Notes: generated by a model from the sequence alone, not told the origin. 64,000 bases of DNA from Sceloporus undulatus (GCF_019175285.1 NC_056528.1:43707090-43771089), one strand, 5' to 3'; positions 22,018 to 33,760 are shown, numbered from the stretch's first letter. Translations and numbers: made by a program.

Positions 22018-25000
22018 TTTATTTTGAATTTTCACTCCACACAAACATTTAAATACCGTATAAAAACATTGTAAAACCTTTAGTGTTTCTACAAGTTCAG
22101 GTGCAGCTGGTTGCTGGGTTTGAATTCATTTTTGCAGTCCCAAGCACAATTAAAACTGACCTTAAACATATATTTGTCACTTCACTGAAAACACTGTACT
22201 TCTACACTCCTTTTTGTTTTTGGGGGGTGGTGTTGGGCAGAAAGTGTCTTTTGAGACACAGTTGAACTTAGACCAGCAGTTCTTTGGATAAATGATGTGG
22301 GGGGGGGATGTTGAAATGGGTCAAGCTGTTGACAGATTATTATTATGGCCTAAAAGCCCCCTGCATTCACCTTAAAAGCACTGCAAGGAACTAGGCAAGA
22401 GAACACACAACACTTGACTATCTAGTTATGTGGGCTAGCAAAAAGAAGATGGGGAATTTAGTAGACATTCTTGCAGCAAGATGCTTTTACATTTGAGCCT
22501 TTTGGGAGAGAAGGGGACTGAAGAGGAATTTTAATAACCACAACAAGGGACTATTTTTCAACATTAACAACGGTATAGACTGACAAAGCAGATCCTACCA
22601 CATCAAGCTTTGCACTGTGAAAGGCCTATGTTGTTGTTGACATATGTAGGTGCAAGGGATCAGGAACTCCATCTCTGAAGATTAAAGTGATCACAGATAA
22701 CAGCTAAGGAGGATTACACAGCTCCCAAAAGGCTCTCAGGTAAAACAGACAGCAAAGGCTATTATCCAGATATATGGAAAGCCCATGCCAAGAGGAAGGG
22801 GTTACGTGAAGCAACTGTTCCTCACTATGGCCTGTTTCATATCCCAGATCATGTTAGTTACTGATAAGAATACAAAAAGCAGGTTTAATCATGTTAGTTG
22901 TAACAAAAATTCCTTATGGCTCAAAAAGTACGGCATATTTCATGTGACTTGGATTCTGTAATGAGACCATGGGATTTTTCTTATTGCCAACATTTACCTC
23001 TGCCTCTTGTGTGAGTTTCTTTTTTTATGAGAACAGTGAATGTAGCCATCCTCAACAGTGGCAACAAGCACGTTTTTTTGCTTTTTTTGATTGGCCTATT
23101 ACTGATAAGGATGGAACTCTAGCAATGATCAAACTCACTAGAGACAAAAGAGACAGCTTGCCATTGAATGATGCAGTTTTAGCAGCATGATAAATGCACA
23201 TGCACTGACTTCAAGGGAGGCTGAAGGTAACATAAGGGTTAAAACAGCCCTCCACTGCAAGCAGGCATGCTGGCTGGGTAAGATGGAAGTTGTACACACC
23301 ACCACATCTGGAAGGCACCAACTGCTGAACTGTATTTTCCTGCTGCCCTTAGTTGCCAAAATGGAACAAATGAAAGTCACTTGGCCACTACACTTATTGA
23401 GAAGCATGGGGAAAACAGCAGGGAATTGGGGTGGGGGAGCCAGAAGGTATGTAGGCTTTGAATGAATCACCACCAGACCTGCCCAAATTCTTTATGGAAG
23501 GCCTAGTGGCCTAAAGTTTTGTTGGGGAAGCGGTCTGGCTTTTCAAAAATAAAGCCATATAATACAGACTAAGATCTTTGGGAAATCAAGATGTTAAAAA
23601 TTCCCCTGAAGACACACTATGCCACAACCTTAGCTAATTCTCCAAGAATAAATATACAACCACCCTGTAGCACCTTATAAAGGAAGAGATTTATTGTGGC
23701 ACAAACCTTACTGGACTACAGCTTCGTGACACCTGATGAAAATACCTGTGATTCATGAAAACTGTTATCATTGTAGAAGTTTATAAGATGTTCATTTTAA
23801 AAACTATGCCTGCTGGAGCAAATTAGCATAGTGAATAAGACTGCATGGCAGGAAGTGCAGCACAAAATATGTTTGACATGGCCTAAAATCATAGATCATA
23901 TGGTTGAGGTCAAAGCTCTATCAGTATACTCCTTCTGGACTTCTGCCCCAGTGCACTGGAACATGCCCCTACAGCCAATTAATGCTCAAGGAATGCAACA
24001 CCCAGGCATCTGTTCTTTGGAAGAAAACATCATCATCCTTCCTTGAGCTTTCAGGAGGATATGTTTTCTCTCAGCTGTAGAACTGCAGCCTAATATTGCC
24101 TAAGCAAGCCCTGTCATCCATGGTCATTAACTAACTATGAGTATTAGCCCTAGTGCTGAAAATGTCTGCTGCAGGTGAAGGGACTGTGCAAAGTAGTACT
24201 AAATACCTCCTTCTGCAATGACTGGAAAAGCATATATGCTGGTGGAATAAGAAGTCTAGCCCCTAAGTACCAGGAGAAAGTGCAAAGTCTAGTCTTCTGA
24301 CCAACATACAGCTTTGCAGAGATAAACCAATTTCACTCAGTACGTTCTTCACACACCTGCATGGAGCTAAAATCCCACGTGAAAGAAATCTCATGTGAAA
24401 GAAAGTGCCAGAAAACATGTCTCCATTCCCATTACTCAGTACCAGTGACTACAAAAACAGATTAATCTAAAAAACCTCCCAATTCTAGCAAGTCATTTCC
24501 TGCCCTTTCCACCACTGAGCATAGTTCCGCTTCAACTACTACTTAACGGAAGGCTATGACTATTGAATGTTCTAAATATGTCTTTTCTGGAGACAGGGGA
24601 TCTTCAAGCTTGTCAGCCTCCTTCAGCAGGAACAGGCAGAAACAGACAGAAGAGAACACCATGTGGCAGTCAGAGTTTCCACAGATCATTCCAGCTCTAT
24701 GGATTCAGCAAGAGGTATAAATAACAGCTTGTGCAATGCCAGGAGGATCTGATTTTTCCAGCTCTGGCTTTGCTAAGAAGCAGTAGCCTGCTCAAGGAAG
24801 AACTAGGCAAATGCTAAACACCTATTATTTCATAACAGGCCCTAGTGTTCCCTTGTCCTTCTAGGCTGGGCTTTTGTGATACTCATGAAATAATACAAAC
24901 ATAACAACAAAATGAACATAAAGAGAACGGACTATAGGTATAGCCACAATATTCAGCATAGGTCACTGTAGTGGGGGTGGGATAGGGACATTCTACAAGA

Positions 25001-25258
25001 CCTAACAACCTGGAACCTGACAGTATCCAGTATGATAACAGTTGACCTTCAGTCTAATTCTTCCTTCCACCAGCCAATAAATTAAAAAGAGGGAAAGGAC
25101 TAGTGATAATACTTTTGGAGACCATGATGCATGTACAGAGGGGAAGATAAGTCAGGAGGGAGAATGTTTCTGTGGCCAAGTCAGTCAATGGAGTCAGTAA
25201 CTGGGGAATAGATGGCAGCAGTACAGGGAAGAGCAGAGCAGTCAGATCTGGATGGCTC
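22018..25258 (-). other. stretch downstream of FUNDC2, possible long 3' UTR
   Basis: Between the FUNDC2 stop and an AATAAA on the minus strand (TTTATT at 22018-22023) lie 3.2 kb. They are mostly unique; one old repeat fragment is seen near 23650-23770. This could be a long 3' UTR or ordinary intergenic DNA. No coding exon was recognised. Confidence 0.3.
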
Positions 25259-28200
25259 CTAAGAAGCCATGCCAAGCAGAAACCCTCCAACGAACCCTCC
25301 AGTCAGGATAACATTTTTCTTCAAAAAGCAGATCACCTGGATAGAAAAAGGAGAGACTTATGTTGGCCAAATTCCTTGCTGCTGCTGCTTTTAAAACATT
25401 ACAAAAGTCTGTATGTCTCAGCATCCATTTAGGAAGAGATGAAAGGGAAAATTCTGCTAGCAGTGCCCCCTCCCCTCATATCTCCCTTGATAACCTGGAA
25501 CAAGTTCAATGACATGAGTATGATCAATGCCAGCATCCAGCAAAGTTGATCAGATCGCCAATCAACACAATCTCTAATCCCCTGCAACAGATGTTCAGCC
25601 TGCCTGCAGAAGAGAAGCGGGAATCATACCGCTCTCCAAATGTTGCTGAACTCTCATGAACCCTTGCCAGCATAGCCAACAACAAGGAAGGTCGGCAGTC
25701 CAAAAACATCAGAAGATCTGCATCTGGAGGCCAGAAAGGGGACTAAAGATCACAGAAATGTTTGAGTAGCAAGCTCTTAATAAAAGAGAAATATTTTTTA
25801 AGGATATGTCTTAATTGTTGTTGCTGTGTGCCTTCAAGTAATTTCTGGCTTACTTTGTTTAGAGAGGCTTTCCAAATGTAAAATCCAAAAACCCAGAATC
25901 CATTCTCAACAGATCTGTGACACAGCTAGTGAAATGTAGTCCACATTCTGTGTACTACAGTCCACAATTTGTGACTCACCAAGTGGAAGAATGATAAAAT
26001 GGCATTCTTCTTATTATTATTACTATTATCATTATTATTTTTCAGTCTTGAGGCCCATTCTGTACCAACAAGCCAGACCCCTTAACAACACTGTGAACAA
26101 CTTCCTCTGGAAACTGACAACAAGCTGCCAAGTGTACTTGAAATCTCTGCTCCTCTCTGGTCCCTGAGTGGCTCTGCCTCAGTCCATCATCTTAATTTTG
26201 TTATGATCACAAAGCCATTACAAATTCATCCCAAGCCAAGATAACACTTGAGGCAGGAAAACAAAAGCCACTCCACCACCCCAAAAATCAGACTGCAGCG
26301 CCTCAGTTAGCCTCCACCCATGCATTTATCCATTACCCCTACCTGTCACTTCTACCCCATGCTGGCTAGGGGATGCTAGAAGCTGTAATGCAAAATCTAT
26401 CTTTCTCCAGCTCTTCTTTCCAAGCCTCTCTGGTAATGCTGTGTCTCTCTGGTGCCCGGCTCTCACCAGGTGTTCTTTTCTAGCCAAAGCTTTTCAGCCC
26501 ACCTCTAGCAGGCCAGTGTAAAGATCTCACCTCATCTACTCGGTTCTTCACTTCTGGTGGTAGCTCATTGCTAGGACTGCTGCGAAACTTCAGCTGCTCC
26601 TTTGCTTTGTTCACATCCCGCTCAACCATTTGCCAGTCAATTTTGATGTATCCTGTGTGGTTTGCAATCTGGAAAAGGGAAAGATTTCCTGAAACATCTA
26701 TCTATCTGAACCCAGTCTTTCATCATATATCTGTCTGAACTTCCTCTCATCCTCACTTCATCAATATCACTACATAGCAAGTCATGCAGTGGTCCTGGGA
26801 GAACAATTCTTCTAACGGCTTGAAAGAAATGTTGGCATTTTACTTATGCATTTTCTTCAGTGGATGCAGTTCTGTTTTGGATGGGCTTTGGAAGGGTTTT
26901 CCCTCCCACTTGTTCTGATAAGCATCTCCTCTGTGGAGTGAAGAACAGATGAGTAACCGGGGCCTAGACATCCATAGCTTGCTTTAATGAGTACGACAGG
27001 GAAGCTGGGCATCTGTGGCCTTCCAGATGTTCACAGCTCAGCCTCAGCCACTAACATGCTGCCCAGAGCTGATGAGAACTAAGAGTCCAATAATATCTAT
27101 AGGACCATAGGTTCTATCAGAACAGGGAATCTCAAGGGCTCTATATTCCCTCCGAATACACATATCAAGGTTCTAACAAGATGTAGTATTGCAAAAAAGC
27201 AATAAAGAAAACTCATTCTAGAGTTGGAATGTGGATAATGACCCAAATGGTCCATTTATGTGAAAAACATGAGTCACAACAAGAGCTTAGATAATTTATA
27301 TATTTGGACTACTAGAATCTAACTGGCTATGCTGTTTTGAGGATTCTGAACAGTCTAAAAAGTAATGTTTCTCAGCCCCGATCACAACTGCAGAAAGATT
27401 GCTGAAGTTACACTGTCAAAGATACTCACTCCCAAGCCCCTCAGTTACCAACCTGAAGCAGAAAGAAGCCACCTCCCACTGCAGTTGCAGCAAGCTTCCC
27501 AACCTTCTGGAAAATGAAGCCAGTGCACCTGCAAAACAAAACAGGGAGTGAAGGAAAATGGCACTTAACCACACAGAAGGGCGAAGCCCCACCACTCCAA
27601 GGATTGACTGGCATCCCTCCAACGCAAATGAAGGCAGAGCAAAGTAAGTGCCTCACCATCCAGTGGCACCTCCAATGGCCAGCTGGGTTGCAACACTGTA
27701 TTTTTCGGCACTGGACCCCGAGTTTGGCTTGAAGAGCTTGCGCCACCACGGCCGATTCTTTGTGTACTCTGCGAGATCCAGCACATCATCAACGCTTTGC
27801 TTTACTGCAAAGTGATAGGAAGGTATAAAAGGAAAGAAAGGCCATTATTGAATTGCTCTTCCAGTAGGCATGGCGGTCCAAGTTTCATCCTACTGCATCT
27901 GAAATTCACGAACCAACAAAATCCTCAACCCAGGAGAACCTTACACTCACAAAAACAACAACAACAACAACAATTATTTTAAAAACTTGGGTCATTTACC
28001 AGTCCTCATCCTACACATTTCACATACCTCTCTCAAGGCTTAGATACTGATACAGCAAGGGTTTTAAGCTAAATTAATAAAATAATAGAGACAAATGCAA
28101 CATTCTACATTTAGACCATAAAAATCAAGTATAGGATGGGGAAATATATGGTTCAGCAGTAATATACAGGGATACCTCTATAAACAGAGCCTCTGACAAA

Positions 28201-31200
28201 GAAGCTCCTTTTTACAAAGTCTTTTTATAGAAGCCCAGACCAGCTGTTTTTTTCTTGCCTTCTGTCTAGCTGGAAGTTCTTTTGCAGCATTGATATTAGA
28301 AGGATGATGAAGGAGGCCTGGAGAAAGACATACTTTCAATGCTGGATTGTAGCAGTGTGTCTGCAATAAATAGTGCAAGAAAGCTTGACCAGGGAAAGAA
28401 TGGGATTCTACTCAAAGTGATCCTACTGTAGTTGTGTGTGTTTGCATACAACAGGCAAAATAAACAGCGGCCTAAAGAATCACTTACTGAGGATGTGTGA
28501 AGAGTAAAACATACAGAAAAGAGGAAAGCATATTAGTTGGCCTCATCACTGCCCCTGGAATGGTGACAAAGCACAGATCTATAGGTTTTGCCACCAAAAT
28601 CGAAACCATAAGAAAAATGGAAGCCGTTGAAAGAAAAAATAATCCTAGGATGCATTTTGGAAGCAGCTTTCAAGTAGCCTCTAAAACATTCAAAATGTTT
28701 CTGTTGACTTATGGTCCAAAACACACTGCAGAAATAATATGGTTTGAGACTTCAACTGCCCTGGCTGAATGCATGGGAACTGCAGTTTATTGTGGCACCA
28801 GAGCTCTCTCTGACAGAGAAGGCTCAATGTCTCACAAAACTACAATTCCCAGAATTCCCTAGCATTGAGCCAGGACAATTAAGGTGATCTCACACTAGGT
28901 TATTTCTGCAGTGTGTTTTGGACCCCATGCAAGGCTTACCTGACCAGGTGGTTTCATTACATATGTGCTTCTGAATAAAAAGTGTGCTGAAACATTCTGA
29001 ACTGCTCTCTCCCTTTTTTTGTGATCTAGGACCTATCCCTATTATTTCCATGTTAACTCTACCTCTGGTACCTAAGTTTCTGTTAAAGAGGTAAAGCCCA
29101 GGAACACACCTATTTCATTAACTGGGGGTATAGATGTATAGGCATCCTATCTATTACTCATGGATGGCCTAAATTCCACAAATTTATCTTATCTCCATTC
29201 AAACCCTTCCATGCTGGCAGCTATCGCATCTTATGGCAGTGAATGCCACATAAATTATCCCAGCGGCAATGATTCAATATAAATTATCCTGGTAAGTAAA
29301 TATACTGACCCTTTGCCCACACTAGCCTTCCCCAGTTTAGTGACCTAGTATACTGGCTGGGGACAATGGAATTTGTCATTAATCCACCTCATGTGGAAGG
29401 CACTCTGTTAGGGAAGACCGACGTAAACTATGTTCATTTCTTTAGCACTGGGATTTGCTCTCCTTTCCAAGTAATTATGTAATTAAGGCATTTAGTAATT
29501 ATGTATTTAAGGCATCTTTAGGCATGCAAGAGACCTCCTTAGCCAATGAAGAAAGTAAGAAGTGCTAACCAGACAGTGGTTTTTGCTCGACTCCATCTGA
29601 AGATAATTTCCCTTATTCTTTCTCCAACTCAGTGTTTTAATATAAGACCACATTATGCAGACATGAAAGCCGTGAATTAAAAATCATACAGCACAACAAG
29701 AAATGTTTGGTTTCTACATGATTGTTGAAGGGGGGAATGAGTCATGTGAATCAAGTCTCTTCAAGCATAAGGGCATATTTACAATTCACAAATACTTGTT
29801 TTAAGTTACATTTTAAGGATGACAGTGCTACTAAATACAAGTGAGGTTTGAAGTTTTAGTTATATCTAGGTATAGATTTGGTGAGAGCCAGCACGGTTTA
29901 GTGGTTTGGGCATTGGACTATGACTATGGAGACCAAGGTTCGAAACCAGGTTCAGCCATGAAGGTCCACTGGGTGACCTTGGGCAAGCCACAATCTCTCA
30001 GTCTCAGAGAATGACGATGGCAAATTCCCTCTGAAGAAACTTGCCAAGAAAACTCAATGATAGGTTGGCCTTAGGGTCACCATAAGTCAAAATGACTTGA
30101 AGGCACACAACAACAAACAACAGATTTGACAGCTCAGCTCTCGTTCACAAACTTTGGTTAACACTCCAAAGAATAGGGCCAGAAGAAAACATGACTGCTT
30201 CTGTTTCATCATCTTCCAAAATCACTCTTCCAAAAGCACATTTTCACACTGTAACCCTGCAGATTATATGGAAAACAAACTGTAAAAAAAAGCAAGCTTG
30301 GAGCAGTGATTTTGTCCAAAATAATTGGAAGATCAATTGCTGCAGAGAGATCTTGTGGCACCTTCAAGACTAACTGAAAGGAAGAATAGTTTTTGGTGGG
30401 TTTTGCGGGCTCTGTGGCCATGCTCTAGAAGAGTTTATTCCTGACGTTTCACCAGCATCTGTGGCATCTGGCATCTTCAGAGAATGCAATCTTATTCTCT
30501 GAAGATGCCAGCCACAGATGCTGGTGAAACGTCAGGAAAAAACTCTTCTAGAACGTGGCCACAGAGCCCGAAAAACCCACCAAAAACTATGGATGCCAGC
30601 TGTGAAAGCCTTCAACTTCAGATTGAAAGGAAGAAGTTGACAGCATGAGTCTTCGCGGGCTAAAGTCTATTAGTCTACAAAAGCTCATGTGGCTAGCTTC
30701 TTTCTTTCGGTACTAATACTGTTTTATTCAGAGACTTTACTGCCTGAGGGTCAGTTTGACAGAAGTTTGAGGATGAGTAATCCTCTGACCTCTGCAAACC
30801 AAAAAGGCCTGGCAGCAAAGTCTAGTATTACTATTTCAACACCTTTCGGCGTTGGCACTGCTTTGGAGAGAGCGGGTGAGAGAACGCCTGCCAATCGCTG
30901 GCCTGTTTTAGCAACAGTCCTCTGGCTATTTATTTTGTTTGTTTGTTTTAAATATGATTAAACATCAGATTTTGGGAGGATGGACAAGGCTGTAAATCTC
31001 AGACTGCAATCTTCTGCCTATTCCCTGGCTGTAGAGGTTTTCTTGGCAAGTGTCTTCAAAGGGAGTTTGCATTGCATCCTCTGAAGCTGAGACACCCAGA
31101 GGGTTTACATGGCTGAGTGGGGATTTGAACCCGGGTCTCTCTGGGTGTCCAATGTGCCAATTGCGCTGGCTCACAAAAGCTCTGGTAGTGGCTGAGAAAC

Positions 31201-32600
31201 ATGGCAAGAGGTAGAGAAGAGGCACAGGCCCAAATACTATTCTTCTTCTTCTTCTATTTATTTATATCCCGTTTTCCTCCCAAAACTGGGACACAAAGTG
31301 GCTTATGATTTAAAAGCACAATACAAAGTGATTGTTCAAATAGGATCAGAATAGTCAGTCCTCTGTATCCAGATTCAAGCTTTAAATTCCAAACAGTAAG
31401 CCTTGATTTTGTCATCTTATGTAAGAGCATTACTTTGCTGTGCCATGATATATAATGGGACTTGAGCATCCATGGGTTTTGGCTTCCTTGGGGGCTCCTG
31501 GAACCAAACCCCAGCAGATAACAAGCACCCACTGCATTGCAATATTAAAACTGGTAATTTGTGTGTGTGTGTTTTTAAATGGAATACAATGTTCAAAGAT
31601 TAAAGCACTTAAAACAGTATGACATTTGGGGGCTAGTTAAGCGCTTGTTCTGTTTAGTGGGTTCGAATCCCTGCCTGGCCATGAAAACACTTTGGGCGAC
31701 CCTGAGTAAGTCACACTCTCTCAGCCTCAGAGGATGTCTCTGAAGAAGCCTGCCAAGAAAACCCCAAGGCAGGTTTGCCGTAAGTGAGAAAGGGCTTGAA
31801 AGCAGACAACAGACACAGTTGCGCACAGCTGTGCTGGGCTGCCCTGCAGGGTTGCTGTGGAGGTTTCTTTTAAAGCGCAGGGATGATTCTTCTAGGACCC
31901 CTCAGCTACAATGACCTGGAATGGCCTCTTGCCCTTACTCTGGCCTTGGACTGTCATAAAGTTGTTGTTGTTACTATTATTGTTGTTATTATTACCCTTG
32001 CTCTGTTTCACTGCCTAGCCTACCTCACAGGGCTGTTGTGAGAAACAACACAGGAAAGAGGAGATGAGCCATGGCTGCAGCCACACCGCAGAAACAATCC
32101 AGGCTGACACCGCTTTTAACTGCCCTGGATCAATGCTCTGGAATTCTAGGAACTTCTGTAGTTTTGCGAGGCATTTAAACCCCTCCCAGCTCCCAGAATT
32201 CCATAGCCCTGAGCCAAGTCAGGTGCCCAAAACCGGGTTGTTATTTCTCTATGTGCGGATGCAGCCTGAGAAGCACTCATTTCTGGCTTCGCCTCCTGCC
32301 TCTGTGACACAAGGCATGCCGGGAATTGTAGTTTATTATGGGCCCAAAGCCCTCTCCAAGAGCGAAGGCTCCGTCTCTGACAAAGACTACACTTCCCAGT
32401 ATTCCCAGGGCAGTCCAAACAGTAGGAGGCAGTTGCCAGCTTCCCTCACCTGTCATGGCTGCGGCTGCCCGGGCCTCCTGCTCCTGGGCTCGCCTCTTGC
32501 GCTTGGCCTCCTGCTCCAAGCGGATTAAGGAAGAGCAGGAATGGGCGCCGCTGGCGTGCAGCGGCGTCACCCCGAGCCCCGCCTCCCCTGGCCCCTCCAT
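25259..32600 (-). CDS. FUNDC2: FUNDC2, FUN14-domain mitochondrial outer-membrane protein
   Basis: FUNDC2 is a FUN14-family protein of the mitochondrial outer membrane, paralogous to the mitophagy receptor FUNDC1. Exons in transcript order are 32600-32450, 27804-27657, 27528-27453, 26668-26531 and 25336-25259; all phases fit. From the ATG at 32598-32600 it encodes 196 residues, close to human (189). A second in-frame ATG at 32454-32456 would give 148. Hallmarks are [55 protein letters not shown] (glycine-rich membrane segments), [12 protein letters not shown] and the terminal [13 protein letters not shown]. The N-terminal extension is rich in Arg, Gln, Glu and Ala ([18 protein letters not shown]). 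At the place of the FUNDC1 YEVL LC3-binding motif it reads VDDVL, without the aromatic residue. Position between CMC4 and F8 fits FUNDC2, not FUNDC1. Confidence 0.93.
28162..28455. mobile_element. Tigger-like element, related to 14091-14767, FUNDC2 intron 1
   Basis: Shares CAGAGCCTCTGACAAAGAAG, CTCCTTTTTACA and CCTACTGTAGTTGTGTGTGT (reverse-complement match to GGCAAACACAACTACAGTAG at about 14493). Partial copy. Confidence 0.6.
28717..28925. mobile_element. palindromic hAT-like MITE, best-preserved copy, FUNDC2 intron 1
   Basis: Terminal repeats GGTCCAAAACACACTGCAGA and, reversed, GGTCCAAAACACACTGCAGA are identical over 20 bases. The core has ACTACAATTCCCAGAATTCC. The 209-bp fold-back has no coding capacity. 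Confidence 0.8.
29887..30122 (+). repeat. tRNA-derived SINE with (AAC)n tail, FUNDC2 intron 1
   Basis: Same family: GTTTAGTGGTTTGGGCATTG, B-box-like GGTTCGAAACC, GGGTCACCATAAGTC and ACAACAACAAAC. Nearly full-length. Confidence 0.85.
30443..30480 (-). ncRNA. hammerhead-ribozyme-like motif, facing copy
   Basis: On the minus strand CTGAAGA, a longer stem-II loop, CTGGTGAAAC and GTC occur in the same order as in the plus-strand copy about 20 bp away. The two motifs lie tail-to-tail inside the fold-back. Confidence 0.45.
30499..30533 (+). ncRNA. hammerhead-ribozyme-like motif
   Basis: Core boxes CTGAAGA and GAAAC plus cleavage triplet GTC are present. Stem II is GCCAGC with GCTGGT. The four bases before CTGAAGA (TTCT) can pair with AGGA after GTC as stem I. 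Stem III would be the minimal ACGT, as in hammerheads thought to work as dimers. One extra U lies between the first box and stem II. Activity is not known. Confidence 0.5.
31015..31180 (-). repeat. tRNA-derived SINE, partial, FUNDC2 intron 1
   Basis: TTTTCTTGGCAAGTGTCTTC, ATGGCTGAGTGGGGATTTGA and ACCCGGGTCTC in reverse orientation; both ends are worn. Confidence 0.65.
31246..31330 (-). repeat. L2-type LINE 3' tail
   Basis: TTTATTTATATCCCGTTTTC and GGGACACAAAGTGGCTTATG read as a reverse L2 tail. Adjacent to a (TTC)n tract. Confidence 0.6.
31354..31537. mobile_element. Tigger-like MITE, second copy, FUNDC2 intron 1
   Basis: Shares AAGCCTTGATTTTGTCATCT and ATATAATGGGACTTGAGCAT with the element at 7332-7569. 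Internally deleted and more diverged. Confidence 0.7.
31640..31812 (+). repeat. tRNA-derived SINE, partial, FUNDC2 intron 1
   Basis: GGGTTCGAATCCCTGCCTGG, CACACTCTCTCAGCCTCAGA and GCCAAGAAAACCCC. The head is truncated and the tail is AAAGCAGACAAC. Confidence 0.7.
32075..32265. mobile_element. palindromic hAT-like MITE, FUNDC2 intron 1
   Basis: GCAGAAACAATCCAGGCTGA on the left; CTCCCAGAATTCCATAGCCC and TGCGGATGCAGCC on the right. Moderately diverged. Confidence 0.7.
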
Positions 32601-32770
32601 CTCCGCCCCGCCCCTCTAACCTAATTCGTCCTCGGGCCCCCCAAGGCGGGGCAGGCCGAGGAAGCCCCGCCTCCTCCCCGCCCCTCTCCACTCCGCCCCC
32701 TTACCCTGGGCCACGTGACACGGCCCTCGGCGCTAATGGCGGCTGATTGTTTGTCGCCTAGGCAACGGCT
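32601..32770 (-). promoter_or_regulatory. FUNDC2 GC-rich promoter with E-box, YY1-like and X-box motifs
   Basis: Just upstream of the FUNDC2 start the sequence is CpG-rich. It carries CACGTGAC (32712-32719, USF/MiT-type E-box), AATGGCGGC (32735-32743, core of the YY1 activator site) and the near-perfect palindrome GTCGCCTAGGCAAC (32753-32766), which fits the RFX X-box consensus. They lie within 55 bp. Site identity is seen; factor binding is inferred. Confidence 0.55.
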
Positions 32771-32811
32771 TGAGGCCTACTCGAGAGGAAGAAACCCTGT
32801 TGGCCGTAGAT

Positions 32812-33092
32812 GCAATAATAATAATTATTATTTTTATTATTATTATAAATTATAATTATAATTATAATTTTATAATAATATAATATATTATATTATATAT
32901 ATTATTATTGTTGTTATATTATTATTATTATATTACAAGTTATATTACATTATATATAATATATTACACTTAATATATATATATATATATAATACAAAAT
33001 ATATTTTATATATTTATATATAATATTATATATATATAAATATATTAAATATAATATAATAATAATATTAGTATATTGTTATTAATAATAAT
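32812..33092. repeat. AT-only low-complexity tract upstream of FUNDC2
   Basis: About 280 bp almost purely A and T, made of AATAAT, ATTATT and ATATAT runs with several palindromic segments. It lies between the FUNDC2 promoter and a CR1 copy. Confidence 0.9.
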
Positions 33093-33690
33093 GCTGCATC
33101 AATAAAAGTATAGTGTCTAGATCAAGAGAAGTAATAGTGTGCTGCTGTATTCTGCGTTGATCAGGCCCCACCTGGAATATTGTGTCCAGTTCTGGGCACC
33201 ACAATTTAAAAAGGATGTGGAGAAACTGGAGCCATGTGTCCAAAGGAGGGCAACTAAAATGGTGAAGGGTCTGGAAACCATGAAGCCCAATGAGGAGAGT
33301 CTTGGGGAGCTGGGTATGTTTAGCCTGGAGAAAAGAAGTTTAAGAGGTGATATGATAGCCCTGTGTAAATATTTGAAGGGATGTCATATTGAGGATGGAG
33401 CAAGCTTGTTTTCTGCTGCTCCAGAGAACAGGACCCGGAACAATGGATGCAAGCTCCAGGAAAAGAGATTCCACCTCAACATTAGGAGGAACTTCGTAAC
33501 AGTAAGGGCTGTTCGACAGTGGAACAAACTCCCTTGGAGTGTAGTGGAGTCTCCTTCCTTGGAGGTCTTTAAACAGAGGCTGGATGGCTATCTGTCAGGT
33601 TTGTTTTGATTGAGAGTTCCTGCATGGCAGGATGGGGTTGGACTGGATGGCCCTTGGGGTCTCTTCCAACTCTTCTATGATATTATAATA
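33093..33690 (+). repeat. CR1 LINE 3' end with an intact terminal reverse-transcriptase frame
   Basis: The tail frame runs without a stop for about 155 codons, from [20 protein letters not shown] to [17 protein letters not shown], and is followed by the CR1 3' end (CTCTTCCAACTCTTCTATGA). It is better preserved than the copy at 11.3-12.0 kb, so probably younger. Its left side abuts the AT-rich tract. Confidence 0.9.
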
Positions 33691-33760
33691 ATAACAATAT
33701 TTATATACTGCCTTTCCAAAGGAATGAGGCGGTTTACAAATTTTTCATAATACATAAAAT
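33691..33760 (-). repeat. L2-type LINE 3' tail
   Basis: TTTATATACTGCCTTTCC and GAATGAGGCGGTTTACAAAT are the reverse of an L2-like tail. It abuts the CR1 copy ending near 33690. Confidence 0.55.

Larger units (their letters stand above)
30391..30608. repeat. Penelope-like repeat: two facing copies with hammerhead-like motifs
   Basis: TTTTTGGTGGGTTTTGCGGG, then GGCCATGCTCTAGAAGAGTT and a motif on the minus strand, mirrored on the plus strand by AACTCTTCTAGAACGTGGCC and CCCACCAAAAACTA. It interrupts an older repeat with a 12-bp duplication (TGAAAGGAAGAA). Related copies are at 38005, 41425 and 47485. Assignment to Penelope-like elements rests on the ribozyme-like core. Confidence 0.55.

Noticed and set aside
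32064-32528. A 154-codon plus-strand frame opposite FUNDC2 exon 1
   Set aside because: It runs through a palindromic MITE and a CpG island on the strand opposite the real exon; GC bias explains the open frame.
33139-33609. A 156-codon open frame as a host gene
   Set aside because: It is the C-terminal tail of a CR1 LINE reverse transcriptase, with the CR1 3' end directly downstream.
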